DNA of 64,000 nt, from the NCBI GenBank assembly GCA_002483145.1, contig DLHJ01000014.1, positions 682,001 through 746,000 on the forward strand. Direction: 5' to 3'. Shown here piece by piece: positions 39,431 to 49,523 of the stretch. Under the pieces are notes generated by a model. That model was not told the DNA's origin and searched no databases. It worked only from the letters and a program-made list of their open reading frames with translations. The stretch comes from Cellvibrio sp. UBA7671 (GTDB taxonomy: Bacteria > Pseudomonadota > Gammaproteobacteria > Pseudomonadales > Cellvibrionaceae). A program made the position numbers and the translations under genes. The number at the start of each line of letters is the position of its first letter. Positions within the stretch are counted from its first letter, which is position 1.

Positions 39431-40459
39431 TCACAGCCCTTTGTGATAACTGGCTATTCCAGCTGCAGCCCGGCCAATCAGGCTTGGCCCCTCATAAATA
39501 AAACCGCTATAGATTTGTACCAAGCTGGCACCAGCGCGGATTTTATCGGCAGCACTCGCGCCATCAAAAATCCCGCCCACACCTATAATCGGCAATTTTC
39601 CACCCAGACAGGAACTGAGCGTTTTGATCACATAGGTGCTCTTGTCGCGCACGGGTAAACCGCTCAAGCCGCCGGTTTCACTGCCATTCTCATATTCTTC
39701 TACACCTACACGGGTGATGGTGGTGTTCGTGGCAATCACGCCGTCCATACCTTCCTGCAGGAGAACGCCGGCGACTTGGTGGATTTCACTCTCATCCATA
39801 TCCGGTGCAATTTTTACCGCGATAGGTACGTAGCGGCCTGTTACCTGTTGCAGCACAGCCTGCTCCTTTTTCAGCGGTGCCAGCAGCTGCGAAAGCGAAT
39901 CGCCAAACTGCAAGTTACGCAAGCCTGGGGTATTGGGCGATGAAATATTCACGGTGATGTAGTCCGCGTGTTCATACACCTTACGGAAACACATCAGGTA
40001 ATCATCCACCGCATTTTCCACAGGGGTAGTGGCGTTCTTGCCAATATTGATCCCCAACACGCCCTTATAGCGGCGGTGTTTAACCTGCTCGACCAAATGA
40101 TCCACACCCTTGTTATTAAAACCCATCCGATTGATGATCGCCTGGGCTTCCGGGATACGGAACAGGCGCGGTTGCGGGTTGCCCGGCTGAGGGCGCGGGG
40201 TAATGGTGCCTATCTCCACAAAACCAAAACCCATAGCTCCCAGCGCATTGAAGTAATCGCCGTTTTTATCCAAACCTGCGGCCATACCTACCGGGTTATC
40301 AAAGGTCAGACCCATCACGTTTACCGGTGCGCTGGGCACACTGGAGGTAAATAATCCCAGCAAATGTAAACGCTCGGCAGCGCCCAGAAGATCGAGACTA
40401 AGTTCGTGGGAAGTTTCGGCATCAAGGCGGAATAAAAGATCGCGGATAAAGTGGTACAT
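39431..40459 (-). CDS. pyrD: Dihydroorotate dehydrogenase (quinone), class 2
   Basis: A 342-residue PyrD, the membrane-linked flavoenzyme that turns dihydroorotate to orotate in pyrimidine synthesis. The start ATG 40457-40459 ([13 protein letters not shown]) gives the family's amphipathic N-terminal helix; the longer frame to 40507 is not typical. FMN and substrate sites are visible: [48 protein letters not shown] (with the catalytic Ser), ATNTTITR and IGVGGI. Single gene, convergent with rmf. Confidence 0.96.
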   Translation of the reverse strand: MYHFIRDLLFRLDAETSHELSLDLLGAAERLHLLGLFTSSVPSAPVNVMGLTFDNPVGMAAGLDKNGDYFNALGAMGFGFVEIGTITPRPQPGNPQPRLFRIPEAQAIINRMGFNNKGVDHLVEQVKHRRYKGVLGINIGKNATTPVENAVDDYLMCFRKVYEHADYITVNISSPNTPGLRNLQFGDSLSQLLAPLKKEQAVLQQVTGRYVPIAVKIAPDMDESEIHQVAGVLLQEGMDGVIATNTTITRVGVEEYENGSETGGLSGLPVRDKSTYVIKTLSSCLGGKLPIIGVGGIFDGASAADKIRAGASLVQIYSGFIYEGPSLIGRAAAGIASYHKGL

Positions 40460-40579
40460 GGCAGGCTCTTTAGCAGTCTGGATGGGTGACGATAAATAAG
40501 GCGGCAAGGATACTGGATTAACGGGTACAACGCACCCCGAACCTTGCCCTTTTTCTTGCGCTAATGACTACACCAAAGG

Positions 40580-40801
40580 CTAAGCCAATCGATGAACAGA
40601 TTGGAAGCGATTGTCCTCATCAAAATCGATCTGAAAGGTACCGTGGATACCGTTGTGCAATACATATGGCCGCAGGATTCCCGCAGGGAAACGGATACTA
40701 CGGCCATCAATACTGTGCGCGAAAACGGTTTTAACGCTGCCCTCATACAAACGTTGAAACTCTTCCGTGGAAATAGACAAATTAACGATAATACTTTTCA
40801 A
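40580..40801 (-). CDS. DUF2835 family small protein
   Basis: A 73-residue protein of the DUF2835 family: MKSIIVNLSISTEEFQRLYEGSVKTVFAHSIDGRSIRFPAGILRPYVLHNGIHGTF followed by an IDFDEDNRF end. It is a beta-rich, PilZ-sized protein; the family signature is the YxGxxxxVxxxSxDGRxIxFPA run. It lies between gdhB and pyrD and follows gdhB by 33 bp in the same direction, so it may be read through from it. The role is unknown. Confidence 0.8.
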   Translation of the reverse strand: MKSIIVNLSISTEEFQRLYEGSVKTVFAHSIDGRSIRFPAGILRPYVLHNGIHGTFQIDFDEDNRFQSVHRLA

Positions 40802-40834
40802 AAAAATAAATCTCTTGTTAAAAAAGCGATAGGG

Positions 40835-43800
40835 TTATTCCGGCAAAGGGCAGTTATCCAACGCCTCACAATGCTGACTCGCCTGCGCAAGGTCTAGCAA
40901 ATCGCGCAGGGCAACCGACACCATCGCAAAGTCAGTGCCATTTACCGCCTGCAATTCATTCACCATGGTTTTCCAACGTGCGATGAGTAATTGATGCTGA
41001 TTACTCCAGCGTTGGATCAACTCATCCAGCGACAAACGCTCATCCACAAAACGGATGAGCGATACACTCAAGCTGCGCAATTGCGATTCCAAGTCTCCCA
41101 GATAAGTCTCCCGCGCCATGGCTTGCCAGATGTTATCAACCGGTAAATTGGAAATTTGGTTTGAAAACCAGGGCAAACTCAAATAATTGCCCAACGCAAA
41201 ATAAATTTTGGCAAGTTGGTTAATATCCTGGTTGGCGATACGCGCTGCCTCCACCACACTTAAGCCTGAATATAAATCTGCGGGTCGCGCCACGCAACTG
41301 ACCAGATTATCGGACAGCCCAAAAGCGCGAAGTTTCTGTACAGACTCCTGCCATTCGGCCAACGCATCACCCACCAATAGTTGCGGCAAATGTGCATTGA
41401 TGGTTTGCATACCTGTAGCAAACAACTCCACTTCACTTGCAGGATGCAAATAGCTGCGGCGATTGCGTAAAAACCAGCGCGCGGCACGGCGGATTTTACG
41501 CATCATCATATTGATCAACTGTAATTGCCGCTCCGCAGGTACCGCAGTGCCGGCGGCATCGAGTGCAGCTAAAAATTCCGGCATCGCATAAATATCGCGC
41601 GCAATCACGTAAGCTTTCGCCACATCACCAGCGCTTGCACCTGTCGACTCCATCAACCGCTGTGCAAAACTGATCCCCATGGTATTGACCATATCGTTGG
41701 CAATTTGGGTGGCGACAATTTCGCGGCGCAGGCGATGGTTGCGCAGCGCTAAAGGAAATAGCTGCGCAATTTTATGTGGAAATGCAGTTTCAATAAATTT
41801 TGCCAGATAGTCATCATCGACAATGTTTGCGGTGGTTAAATCGTCTTTTAACACGGCTTTGGCATAGGAAATTAATATGGCCAACTCCGGACGTGTGAGC
41901 GATTTTCCGTGTGTTTGACGCTCTAACAACTGCTCATCTGAGGGCAAAAATTCCAATTTGCGATCCAGCCGCCCTTCGCTTTGCAAGGCATTCATAAAGC
42001 GGCGATATTCAGCACTGCGCTGCAAGGCATCTGATTGCGCCACACTAATTGCCTGGGTTTGCCGCGTATTATTGTGCAGCACTAACTGTGCAACATTGTC
42101 GGTCATATCCACCAACAATTGGTTGCGCTGCTTTTGGGTGAGGTCGCCATTAGCGACAATTTCGTTTAATAAAATTTTGATGTTCACTTCGTGGTCAGAA
42201 CAATCAACACCACCGGCATTGTCGATAAAATCGGTATTGCACGCGCCGCCATTCAAACAATACTCAATGCGTCCGCGCTGGGTCATACCCAGATTACCAC
42301 CCTCGCCAAATACTTTGCAGCGCAACTCTTCGCCATTGACCCGCAGGCTGTCGTTGGCTTTATCACCCACATCTGCATGGGTTTCAGTGCTGGCTTTTAC
42401 ATAGGTACCAATACCACCGTTCCAAATTAAATCCACCGGCGCCTTAAGCAGTGCATTGATCAGCTCCGTTGGCGTTAAGCTGGCTGCATCCAACGCAAAG
42501 CGTGTGCGCATTTGCGCCGAAATCGCAATGGATTTTGCGTTGCGATTAAATACGCCGCCGCCCTCGCTGATCAGCGTTTTATCGTAATCATCCCAGGTCG
42601 TTTTGGGTGTAGTAAACAATCGCTGCCGCTCGACAAAACTGCGTGCCGGATCGGGATTGGGGTCAATAAAAATATGTTGGTGATTAAATGCAGCGACCAT
42701 CATCGTCGCTTGCGATAACAACATGCCATTACCAAATACATCACCTGCCATATCGCCAATACCCAACACGGTTACAGGTTCGGTTTGCACATCAATATTT
42801 TTTTCGCGGAAGTGGCGCTGCACTGAAATCCACGCGCCACGCGCGGTAATGCCCATACCTTTATGGTCATAGCCCTGGCTGCCGCCCGAGGCAAATGCAT
42901 CGCCGAGCCAGTGATTGTATTCAGCCGAAATGGTATTGGCGATATCGGAAAAACTCGCAGTGCCTTTGTCGGCAGCCACTACCAGATACGCATCATCTTC
43001 ATCGTAGCGCACGACGCTTTTTGGCGCACAAATACTGCCATCAACCAAATTATCAGTTAAATCCAGCAGACCACGAATAAGCCACTGGTAGCAGGCAATG
43101 CCCTCTTGTAATTGCTGATCACGATTAGCATTGGGTGGCATTTTTTTACAGACAAAGCCACCCTTGGCACCACTGGGAACAATCACTGCATTTTTTACCT
43201 GCTGGGCTTTTACCAAGCCAAGCACTTCCGTGCGGTAATCTTGTAAACGGTCAGACCAGCGCAGGCCGCCGCGCGCAACTTTACTGGTGCGCAAATGCAG
43301 ACCTTCCATCCGCGGTGAATAAACAAAAATTTCAAATAGCGGGCGCGGCGCGGGAATATCCTGCAAATTACGTGGAGAAAATTTGAGGGAAAGATAAGGC
43401 TTGCGATTGCCCTGCGCATCCACTTGATAAAAATTCGTGCGCAAGGTGTTATCAATCAAGGCGAGGAAGCGGCGAATAATACGGTCATCATTGAGGTTTT
43501 GCACTGCATCCAGGCGCGCAAGAATATCGGTGCGCAGCGTAGCAATTCGCTCCGGCGTTTTCTCGTCTACCAAATCCGGATCAAACTTCAGGGTAAACAA
43601 CTCGACCAGCTTATGTGTGATAGCCGCCTGATTTACCAACGCTACCGCCATATAGTTTGCGCTAAACGGGAACAAGGTCTGGTGCATGTAGCCGGAATAG
43701 GCGCGCAACATGACTACTTCGCGCCAAGCTAAGCCGGCCGTAGTAATCAGTGCGTTAAACGCATCGCTATCGGCTTGGCCGTGCCATATAGCGGCGAAGG

Positions 43801-45790
43801 CACTCATAAAATTTTCTTTGAGTGCAGGCAAATCAATGCTGCTGGAAAATTGATGGGAAAGCTTAAAATCGTGCAGCCAAAACAATGTACCCGAGGAGGT
43901 ATTGATACCGTAAGTGCTTTCGCTTACAACACGAAAACCGAGATTTTCCAATACCGGAATCACATCGGACAAGGCCAGCGTAGTATCGCGATGGAAAATT
44001 TTGAATTGCACGAATGCACCCTGCTCACCCACAAGCGAATGGTACATACTGAGGGCAATTTTCTGTGCATCAACCTGCCCATTATCCGCAGGATTTCCAG
44101 CAGACAATTCGGCAATGGAGTGGATATCCTGCACTGCCGTAGGTGCATCGTATTGCTCTTGATAGGCAGCCGAAAATGCATCGCGATACTCGCGCAGTAG
44201 CTGGGCACTCACCTCCTCCCCATGCGCCTCCATCAACGCCGTGTGTAAATAATCCTCCCATGACCGGGTGATATTCACTATCCCGGCCTGCAGAGTCGCC
44301 ACGTCCACCTGCACTGGCATAGCGGAATCCAATTTAAATACTAGATAGACGCGCGCGAGGATGGACTCAGAAAAATAGGTAGTAAATTGGCTCTCATGCG
44401 AACCTATAGCGTTGCCGATCAATTCCTGTATCGCCAGACGCACTTTGGTAGAAAAATAATCGCGTGGGACATAAATAATAAAATTAATAAATTTTCCAAA
44501 CGGATCGCGCCGCATAAACAATCGCACCATAGAGCGCTCGTTGATTTGCGCTACCCCCACAAGTGTTTCGTAGAGTTCAGTGCTGCTGCTTAAAAATAAT
44601 TCATTGCGCGGAAAGGTTTCCAATAACTGGCGGAAATTTTTCCCATCGTGGCTCGCCTCGTCCAATCCGGTAAGTTCAAATACTTTCGCAACTTTAGTGG
44701 CGATCAGCGGGATCTCGGTCGGACTCATCAAATAAACGGCCGAGGTGTAAAGCCCAAGAAAACGCACCTCCCCTATTACCTCGCCCTGTGCATTAAAACG
44801 TTTAACCACTACATAATCGGAATAGGCATTGCGATGCACGCGCGCACGCGCGGAGGATTTGGAAAAAGTAATGACCTGAGGCACCAAATGAAAACGTGCC
44901 ATGCCTTCGTTAAATAAATCTACTGCGAGGGAGGCCTTGTCAGTGCTTTTACGCAAAGTGAATATACCCAAGCGTGAGGCAGGAATTTCACAGAGAGTCT
45001 TCTGGCCAGCAACATCTTTAAATTCATACTCGGCATAACCGAGAAAAGTAAATTTATCCTCCGTCAGCCAATGCACGAAGGCTTTAGTTTGCTGGATATT
45101 GGCCGCAGCCGGGGCATCTTTAGCAAAATTGAGGTTTTGCTCTGTCGCAAGTGCAGCAGCACGCATAGGCTGGTAATCATCAACAACGCACTCAACTTCC
45201 GCCAGAATATCGTGCAAACTCTGGCAAATTTCTGCCAGCTCGTGCTGATCAGTATGGACGCTGACTTCCATTACAATCATGGCTTCTTTAATTTTATTAC
45301 CGCTGAGCTCTTGTATTACCTCACCGTTATCGCCGTCAATTAATTCCACTAGCTTATGATTAGCGTCCCGCACCAAACTAAGCACCGTGCTTTTGATGGT
45401 GTAGATCGCTATGTTGCGTCGGTTTAATTCGATGCGGATTGAATCCACCAGAAACGGCATGTCTTTTTGCAATACCACCAGCGCCGTGTGTGGGCACACC
45501 CAGCCATCCTCAGCGAGACCGGGATTAAACAGGCGCACCTTGGGTTGCTGCCCGTCGTACTGCTGGATAAATTGCCACCACTGGTAGAGGCTGCCGAATA
45601 CATCGCTCAAGCGGCGTCCAACCAGCTCCTCCAATGGGTAATGGTTAAAAAATTTTTTCGCCAGCTGCTGCAACGGTTCCAGCTCAGAGCCCGTCAATTT
45701 GGACGCGCTGTAATTATTAAATTCATCTAAAAATTCAGTGAGCCTGTGCTGGCTGACTAATGGGCTGTTCACAGTTTGAACTCCTGCCAA
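40835..45790 (-). CDS. gdhB: NAD-specific glutamate dehydrogenase, 180-kDa type
   Basis: A 1651-residue enzyme of the large GDH class, which oxidises glutamate to 2-oxoglutarate and ammonia with NAD+. The N-terminal regulatory half carries ACT-like repeats (such as MPFLVDSIRIELNRRNIAIY). The catalytic part near residues 800-1200 has the typical ARGGLRWSDRLQDYRTEVLGLVKAQQVKNAVIVPSGAKGGFVCKK, with the catalytic lysines, and later VTVLGIGDMAGDVFGNGMLLS for NAD binding. Length is as expected (about 1600-1650). It is transcribed alone, leftward, with moxR divergent. A helical C-terminal region completes it. Confidence 0.95.
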   Translation of the reverse strand: MAGVQTVNSPLVSQHRLTEFLDEFNNYSASKLTGSELEPLQQLAKKFFNHYPLEELVGRRLSDVFGSLYQWWQFIQQYDGQQPKVRLFNPGLAEDGWVCPHTALVVLQKDMPFLVDSIRIELNRRNIAIYTIKSTVLSLVRDANHKLVELIDGDNGEVIQELSGNKIKEAMIVMEVSVHTDQHELAEICQSLHDILAEVECVVDDYQPMRAAALATEQNLNFAKDAPAAANIQQTKAFVHWLTEDKFTFLGYAEYEFKDVAGQKTLCEIPASRLGIFTLRKSTDKASLAVDLFNEGMARFHLVPQVITFSKSSARARVHRNAYSDYVVVKRFNAQGEVIGEVRFLGLYTSAVYLMSPTEIPLIATKVAKVFELTGLDEASHDGKNFRQLLETFPRNELFLSSSTELYETLVGVAQINERSMVRLFMRRDPFGKFINFIIYVPRDYFSTKVRLAIQELIGNAIGSHESQFTTYFSESILARVYLVFKLDSAMPVQVDVATLQAGIVNITRSWEDYLHTALMEAHGEEVSAQLLREYRDAFSAAYQEQYDAPTAVQDIHSIAELSAGNPADNGQVDAQKIALSMYHSLVGEQGAFVQFKIFHRDTTLALSDVIPVLENLGFRVVSESTYGINTSSGTLFWLHDFKLSHQFSSSIDLPALKENFMSAFAAIWHGQADSDAFNALITTAGLAWREVVMLRAYSGYMHQTLFPFSANYMAVALVNQAAITHKLVELFTLKFDPDLVDEKTPERIATLRTDILARLDAVQNLNDDRIIRRFLALIDNTLRTNFYQVDAQGNRKPYLSLKFSPRNLQDIPAPRPLFEIFVYSPRMEGLHLRTSKVARGGLRWSDRLQDYRTEVLGLVKAQQVKNAVIVPSGAKGGFVCKKMPPNANRDQQLQEGIACYQWLIRGLLDLTDNLVDGSICAPKSVVRYDEDDAYLVVAADKGTASFSDIANTISAEYNHWLGDAFASGGSQGYDHKGMGITARGAWISVQRHFREKNIDVQTEPVTVLGIGDMAGDVFGNGMLLSQATMMVAAFNHQHIFIDPNPDPARSFVERQRLFTTPKTTWDDYDKTLISEGGGVFNRNAKSIAISAQMRTRFALDAASLTPTELINALLKAPVDLIWNGGIGTYVKASTETHADVGDKANDSLRVNGEELRCKVFGEGGNLGMTQRGRIEYCLNGGACNTDFIDNAGGVDCSDHEVNIKILLNEIVANGDLTQKQRNQLLVDMTDNVAQLVLHNNTRQTQAISVAQSDALQRSAEYRRFMNALQSEGRLDRKLEFLPSDEQLLERQTHGKSLTRPELAILISYAKAVLKDDLTTANIVDDDYLAKFIETAFPHKIAQLFPLALRNHRLRREIVATQIANDMVNTMGISFAQRLMESTGASAGDVAKAYVIARDIYAMPEFLAALDAAGTAVPAERQLQLINMMMRKIRRAARWFLRNRRSYLHPASEVELFATGMQTINAHLPQLLVGDALAEWQESVQKLRAFGLSDNLVSCVARPADLYSGLSVVEAARIANQDINQLAKIYFALGNYLSLPWFSNQISNLPVDNIWQAMARETYLGDLESQLRSLSVSLIRFVDERLSLDELIQRWSNQHQLLIARWKTMVNELQAVNGTDFAMVSVALRDLLDLAQASQHCEALDNCPLPE

Positions 45791-45975
45791 AAATGGAACT
45801 GATGTTCCTTAAGCCTAGTCGAAAAATTCCTGCAAACAGTTGAAATTACAGGGAACCGTCACCACCTTGCGCAGTCTATCGAGCACTTTTGTCGCGCTGC
45901 CAATGTCTTTTGCAGTTCGTCAGCCTTGAATCAACCCATAATTGCTACCCCATCAGCGAAAAGGTATTCATTTCC

Positions 45976-46935
45976 ATGCAGGCTTTTCAACAAATCCAAT
46001 CATTGAACACATGGCTGAACGACCAAATTATCGGCCAGGAACATTTGACCCAGCGCTTATTGATCGCCCTGCTCGCGGATGGCCATTTACTGGTAGAAGG
46101 CGCCCCCGGTCTCGCCAAAACCAAGGCGATTAAAACCTTATCCCAGGCAATAGAAGGCAACTTTCATCGTATTCAGTTCACTCCGGACTTGCTGCCCTCC
46201 GACGTAACCGGCACCGATATCTATCGCCCGGAACAAAATCGCTTTGAATTCCAACCAGGGCCGATTTTCCACAATCTGGTATTGGCCGACGAAATCAATC
46301 GCGCGCCCGCCAAAGTACAATCAGCGCTGCTTGAAGCCATGGCCGAGCGCCAGGTGAGTGTGGGCAGCAAAACCTATCCCCTGCCCGGCCTGTTTATGGT
46401 GATGGCTACCCAAAACCCGATTGAGCAAGAAGGTACCTACCCGCTGCCCGAAGCCCAGCTCGATCGCTTTTTGCTGCATGTGGTGGTGGATTACCCGAGC
46501 ATCGAAGCCGAGCGCCGCATTTTGCAACTCGCGCGCAATGAAGCTGCCTCAGTCGCCGCTGTACAACCGGAAATGATTACCCAGGCCACTATCGATGCTG
46601 CACGCAATCAAATCCTGGCGATTTACATGGCCGAAAGTGTGGAGGACTACATAGTCCACCTGATCAATGCCACCCGCCGCCCCGCGCAATATTCTGAAGA
46701 GCTAGCTGGATTGATCGAGTACGGCGCAAGCCCGCGCGCGACTATCGCATTGGATCGCTGCGCCCGCGCCCACGCCTGGTTAAATGGCCGCGATTTTGTC
46801 AGCCCCGATGATGTGCAAGCAGTCGCTCACGATGTATTGCGTCATCGCCTGATTTTAAGTTTTGAAGCAGAAGCTACTGGCACTACACCCAATCACGCGA
46901 TTGATAAATTGCTGGCCGCCGTGCCACTGAGCTAA
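45976..46935 (+). CDS. MoxR-family AAA ATPase
   Basis: A 319-residue MoxR ATPase, a chaperone-like ATPase that acts with von Willebrand factor A proteins. The start ATG 45976-45978 (MQAFQQIQSLNTWLNDQIIGQEHL) fits the family. Walker A is EGAPGLAKTK (about residue 45), Walker B is NLVLADEINRAPAKVQSALLEAMAERQV, and sensor 1 is MATQNPIEQEGTYPLPEAQLDRFLLHV. It heads a six-gene operon: moxR, a DUF58 protein, a DUF4381 protein, two VWA proteins and BatD. The complex probably works at the inner membrane in stress response. Confidence 0.95.
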   Translation: MQAFQQIQSLNTWLNDQIIGQEHLTQRLLIALLADGHLLVEGAPGLAKTKAIKTLSQAIEGNFHRIQFTPDLLPSDVTGTDIYRPEQNRFEFQPGPIFHNLVLADEINRAPAKVQSALLEAMAERQVSVGSKTYPLPGLFMVMATQNPIEQEGTYPLPEAQLDRFLLHVVVDYPSIEAERRILQLARNEAASVAAVQPEMITQATIDAARNQILAIYMAESVEDYIVHLINATRRPAQYSEELAGLIEYGASPRATIALDRCARAHAWLNGRDFVSPDDVQAVAHDVLRHRLILSFEAEATGTTPNHAIDKLLAAVPLS

Positions 46936-46950
46936 GTGGAACGCAATGCT

Positions 46951-47919
46951 ATGAGCAATTTGCAGCAAGACTTGAATCCTCGCGGTGCTTATACCGAACT
47001 CGCCGCGCTATTGCGCTGCCGTTTTTCCGCGCAGGATTTAAAACTCTTTGCCCACCAACCAGCGCGCAGTTTGTTGTCTGGCGGTGAACGCACACGCTTT
47101 CGCGGACGCGGAATGGATTTTGAGGAGGTGCGGCTCTACCAACCGGGCGATGACATCCGTTCTATCGATTGGCGAGTGACCGCACGCACCCAAGTCGCGC
47201 ACACCAAAATTTTTCGCGAAGAGCGCGAGCGTCCGGTATTTATGTTGGTTGACCAGCGCTCGCCGTTATTTTTTGGTAGCACGCGCTGTTTTAAATCTGT
47301 ACTCGCCGCCCACATAGCAGCTCTGCTCGGCTGGGCTGCGCTCGCCAATGGCGATCGTTTGGGAGCACTGGTGTTTGGTGATTACAACCAGCGCGATGTG
47401 CGTCCACGCCGTAGCAAACATGCCGTGTTGGAATTATTGTATCAACTGCAAGATTACAATCACCGTTTAACATCGCCGATTACTCCCGCTCCAACACAAT
47501 TGCCGTCAGGCGACATGCAAAAGCCCAACTCGTTGAATGAAATGCTGGCGGATGCACGCCGCATTGCCAAACCCGGCTGCGCGCTATTTATCATCAGCGA
47601 CTTCCATGACTTGGATAACAATGCCGAACAACAATTATTTGAATTGGCGCGGCACACCGATGTAACCCTGATTCATGTTTATGATCAACTCGAACGCCAA
47701 CTGATTAGCAATTCGCCATTGACCATTAGCAATGGCCGCGAGCGTTTGCAGTTAGCCGCTAACGAAAAGGCATTTCAGCAAGCCTATCAACATCAGTTTG
47801 ATCAGCAGTTAAGCCTGCTCACGAATATTTGCAAACGCTTGCGCATCCCACTGCTGAGTTACGCTACGCAAGACGATATTCAGGACGGCTTGCGCAAAGC
47901 GTTTGGGCGAAAGAAATAG
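46951..47919 (+). CDS. DUF58 domain protein
   Basis: A 322-residue protein with the DUF58 pattern: LLSGGERTRFRGRGMDFEEVRLYQPGDDIRSIDWRVTARTQVAHTKIFREERERPVFMLVDQR. The last part is a VWA-like fold without a full metal site. DUF58 proteins always lie next to MoxR ATPases and may be their client or adaptor. I start at ATG 46951; the frame allows a GTG at 46936, next to the moxR stop. Confidence 0.92.
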   Translation: MSNLQQDLNPRGAYTELAALLRCRFSAQDLKLFAHQPARSLLSGGERTRFRGRGMDFEEVRLYQPGDDIRSIDWRVTARTQVAHTKIFREERERPVFMLVDQRSPLFFGSTRCFKSVLAAHIAALLGWAALANGDRLGALVFGDYNQRDVRPRRSKHAVLELLYQLQDYNHRLTSPITPAPTQLPSGDMQKPNSLNEMLADARRIAKPGCALFIISDFHDLDNNAEQQLFELARHTDVTLIHVYDQLERQLISNSPLTISNGRERLQLAANEKAFQQAYQHQFDQQLSLLTNICKRLRIPLLSYATQDDIQDGLRKAFGRKK

Positions 47920-47968
47920 TCATCACTTTTAACATTAACTACAACTTATTGAAGAATAAAAGCAGACT

Positions 47969-48511
47969 ATGCAACCAACCTCTTCTCCCCTGGATCAATT
48001 AGCCGATATCCATTTACCCGATGGTGTGAGCTGGTGGCCACTAGCGCCTGGCTGGTGGATATTGTTCGCTTTAGTGGTCATGGCCATTATCGGATTTTTT
48101 CTCTGGCGTCAGCGTAAACAGCAAAATCATTATCGTATTGTTGCCCAGCATCAACTCGCCGGTATTTATGCAGATTATCAACAAACACAAAATGCAGGAG
48201 CTTATCTGCAAGCACTGAGCCTGCTACTGCGTCGCACAGCAATTACCGCTTATCCGCACAGTTTTAATGCCAGCATTAAAGGCAGCGACTGGTTGCAATG
48301 GTTGGATGAAGTTTGCCCGACACTGAACGAAAAATTTTCCAGCGATCTCGGGCAAAGTTTATTAAGCAGCGCCTACCAAAAAAATCCGCAATTAGATGTG
48401 AGTGGATTACACCAAATCAGTTCGCAGTGGATCAATATGCACCGCAACTATCGCCAAAGAATTCCAGCCTCGAAAAGGGTAAAAACAACAGCGGAGGCCA
48501 GCAATGTTTGA
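47969..48511 (+). CDS. DUF4381 membrane protein
   Basis: A 180-residue protein of the DUF4381 family, found in MoxR/Bat operons. It starts with a Pro/Leu-rich segment (DQLADIHLPDGVSWWPLAPGWWILFALVVMAIIGFFLW), where WWPLAPGWW is a family mark and the rest is one membrane span (about 28-47). A helical cytoplasmic part (LLRRTAITAYPHSFNASIKGSDWLQWLDE) follows. It overlaps the next VWA gene by 8 bp. It may anchor the complex. Confidence 0.88.
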   Translation: MQPTSSPLDQLADIHLPDGVSWWPLAPGWWILFALVVMAIIGFFLWRQRKQQNHYRIVAQHQLAGIYADYQQTQNAGAYLQALSLLLRRTAITAYPHSFNASIKGSDWLQWLDEVCPTLNEKFSSDLGQSLLSSAYQKNPQLDVSGLHQISSQWINMHRNYRQRIPASKRVKTTAEASNV

Positions 48512-49523
48512 AATGCAATGGCCATGGTTATTGTGGCTCGCACCGCTGCCGTTATTAATGGGTTTTATTACACCCAAAAAACGTATTGAAGCTGCGCTGC
48601 GTGTACCGTTTTACCAACACGCTAGTCAACTAGAACATCAAAATCGTTTGGGAGTGGGCAAACGTCCGGCAAAATTATTATCGCTCTGGCTGATGTGGCT
48701 CTGCTGCTTATTGGCCGCCACTAACCCGCAATGGGTGGGCGAGCCTACCAGCATGCCATCGAGTGGCCGAGATTTATTAATGGCGGTCGATATTTCCGGC
48801 AGTATGGAGCAGACCGATATGGTCGCCAATGGCCGCAAGATCACGCGGTTGATGGCGGTTAAAAAAGTGATTGGCGATTTTGTTACGCGCCGCACTACTG
48901 ATCGATTAGGTTTAATTTTGTTTGGTGCGCAAGCCTATCTGCAAGCACCACTCACTTATGATCGCAATACCGTCAATCAATTATTGCAAGAAGCACAAAT
49001 TGGTTTTGCCGGGCGCGAAACCGCAATTGGCGATGCTATCGGCCTCGCCGTGAAACGCTTGCGCGATAGGCCCGATGCAAGCCGCGTGTTAGTGGTACTT
49101 ACCGATGGTGCCAATACCGCCGGTGTACTCGCACCCGATAAAGCAACAGAACTCGCACAGAAAGCCGGCATTAAAATTTACACCATCGCCTTTGGTGCAG
49201 AATCGATGGAAGTACCGGGCATTTTTGGCTCGCGCACCGTCAATCCTTCAGCCGATCTGGATGAAGGAACCATGATGGCTATTGCTGAAAAAACCGGTGG
49301 AAAATATTTCCGCGCACGCGACCTGGAGGAACTGGATAGCATCCATCGCGAATTGGATCGACTGGAGCCGATTGAAATGGAAACAGAAACCTTTCGCCCG
49401 GTGCAGACATTATTTTATTGGCCATTGGCGTTTGCATTTTTTCTCAGTTTGATTTTTGCCTTGAGCCATATCTGGCAAGGCCGTGCAACACCTTTAGCAA
49501 AAAATACAGTGGAGGCGAAATAA
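48504..49523 (+). CDS. VWA-domain membrane protein (BatA-like)
   Basis: A 339-residue protein. Two N-terminal membrane helices (WPWLLWLAPLPLLMGFI; LLSLWLMWLCCLLAATNPQW) are followed by a von Willebrand factor A domain with an intact metal site DISGSMEQTD (about 93-102) and VLTDGANTAG. A C-terminal membrane helix (FYWPLAFAFFLSLIFALSHIW) completes the Bat layout. The stop overlaps the next start (TAATG). It likely forms an adhesion- or assembly-type complex with the second VWA protein. Confidence 0.92.
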   Translation: MFEMQWPWLLWLAPLPLLMGFITPKKRIEAALRVPFYQHASQLEHQNRLGVGKRPAKLLSLWLMWLCCLLAATNPQWVGEPTSMPSSGRDLLMAVDISGSMEQTDMVANGRKITRLMAVKKVIGDFVTRRTTDRLGLILFGAQAYLQAPLTYDRNTVNQLLQEAQIGFAGRETAIGDAIGLAVKRLRDRPDASRVLVVLTDGANTAGVLAPDKATELAQKAGIKIYTIAFGAESMEVPGIFGSRTVNPSADLDEGTMMAIAEKTGGKYFRARDLEELDSIHRELDRLEPIEMETETFRPVQTLFYWPLAFAFFLSLIFALSHIWQGRATPLAKNTVEAK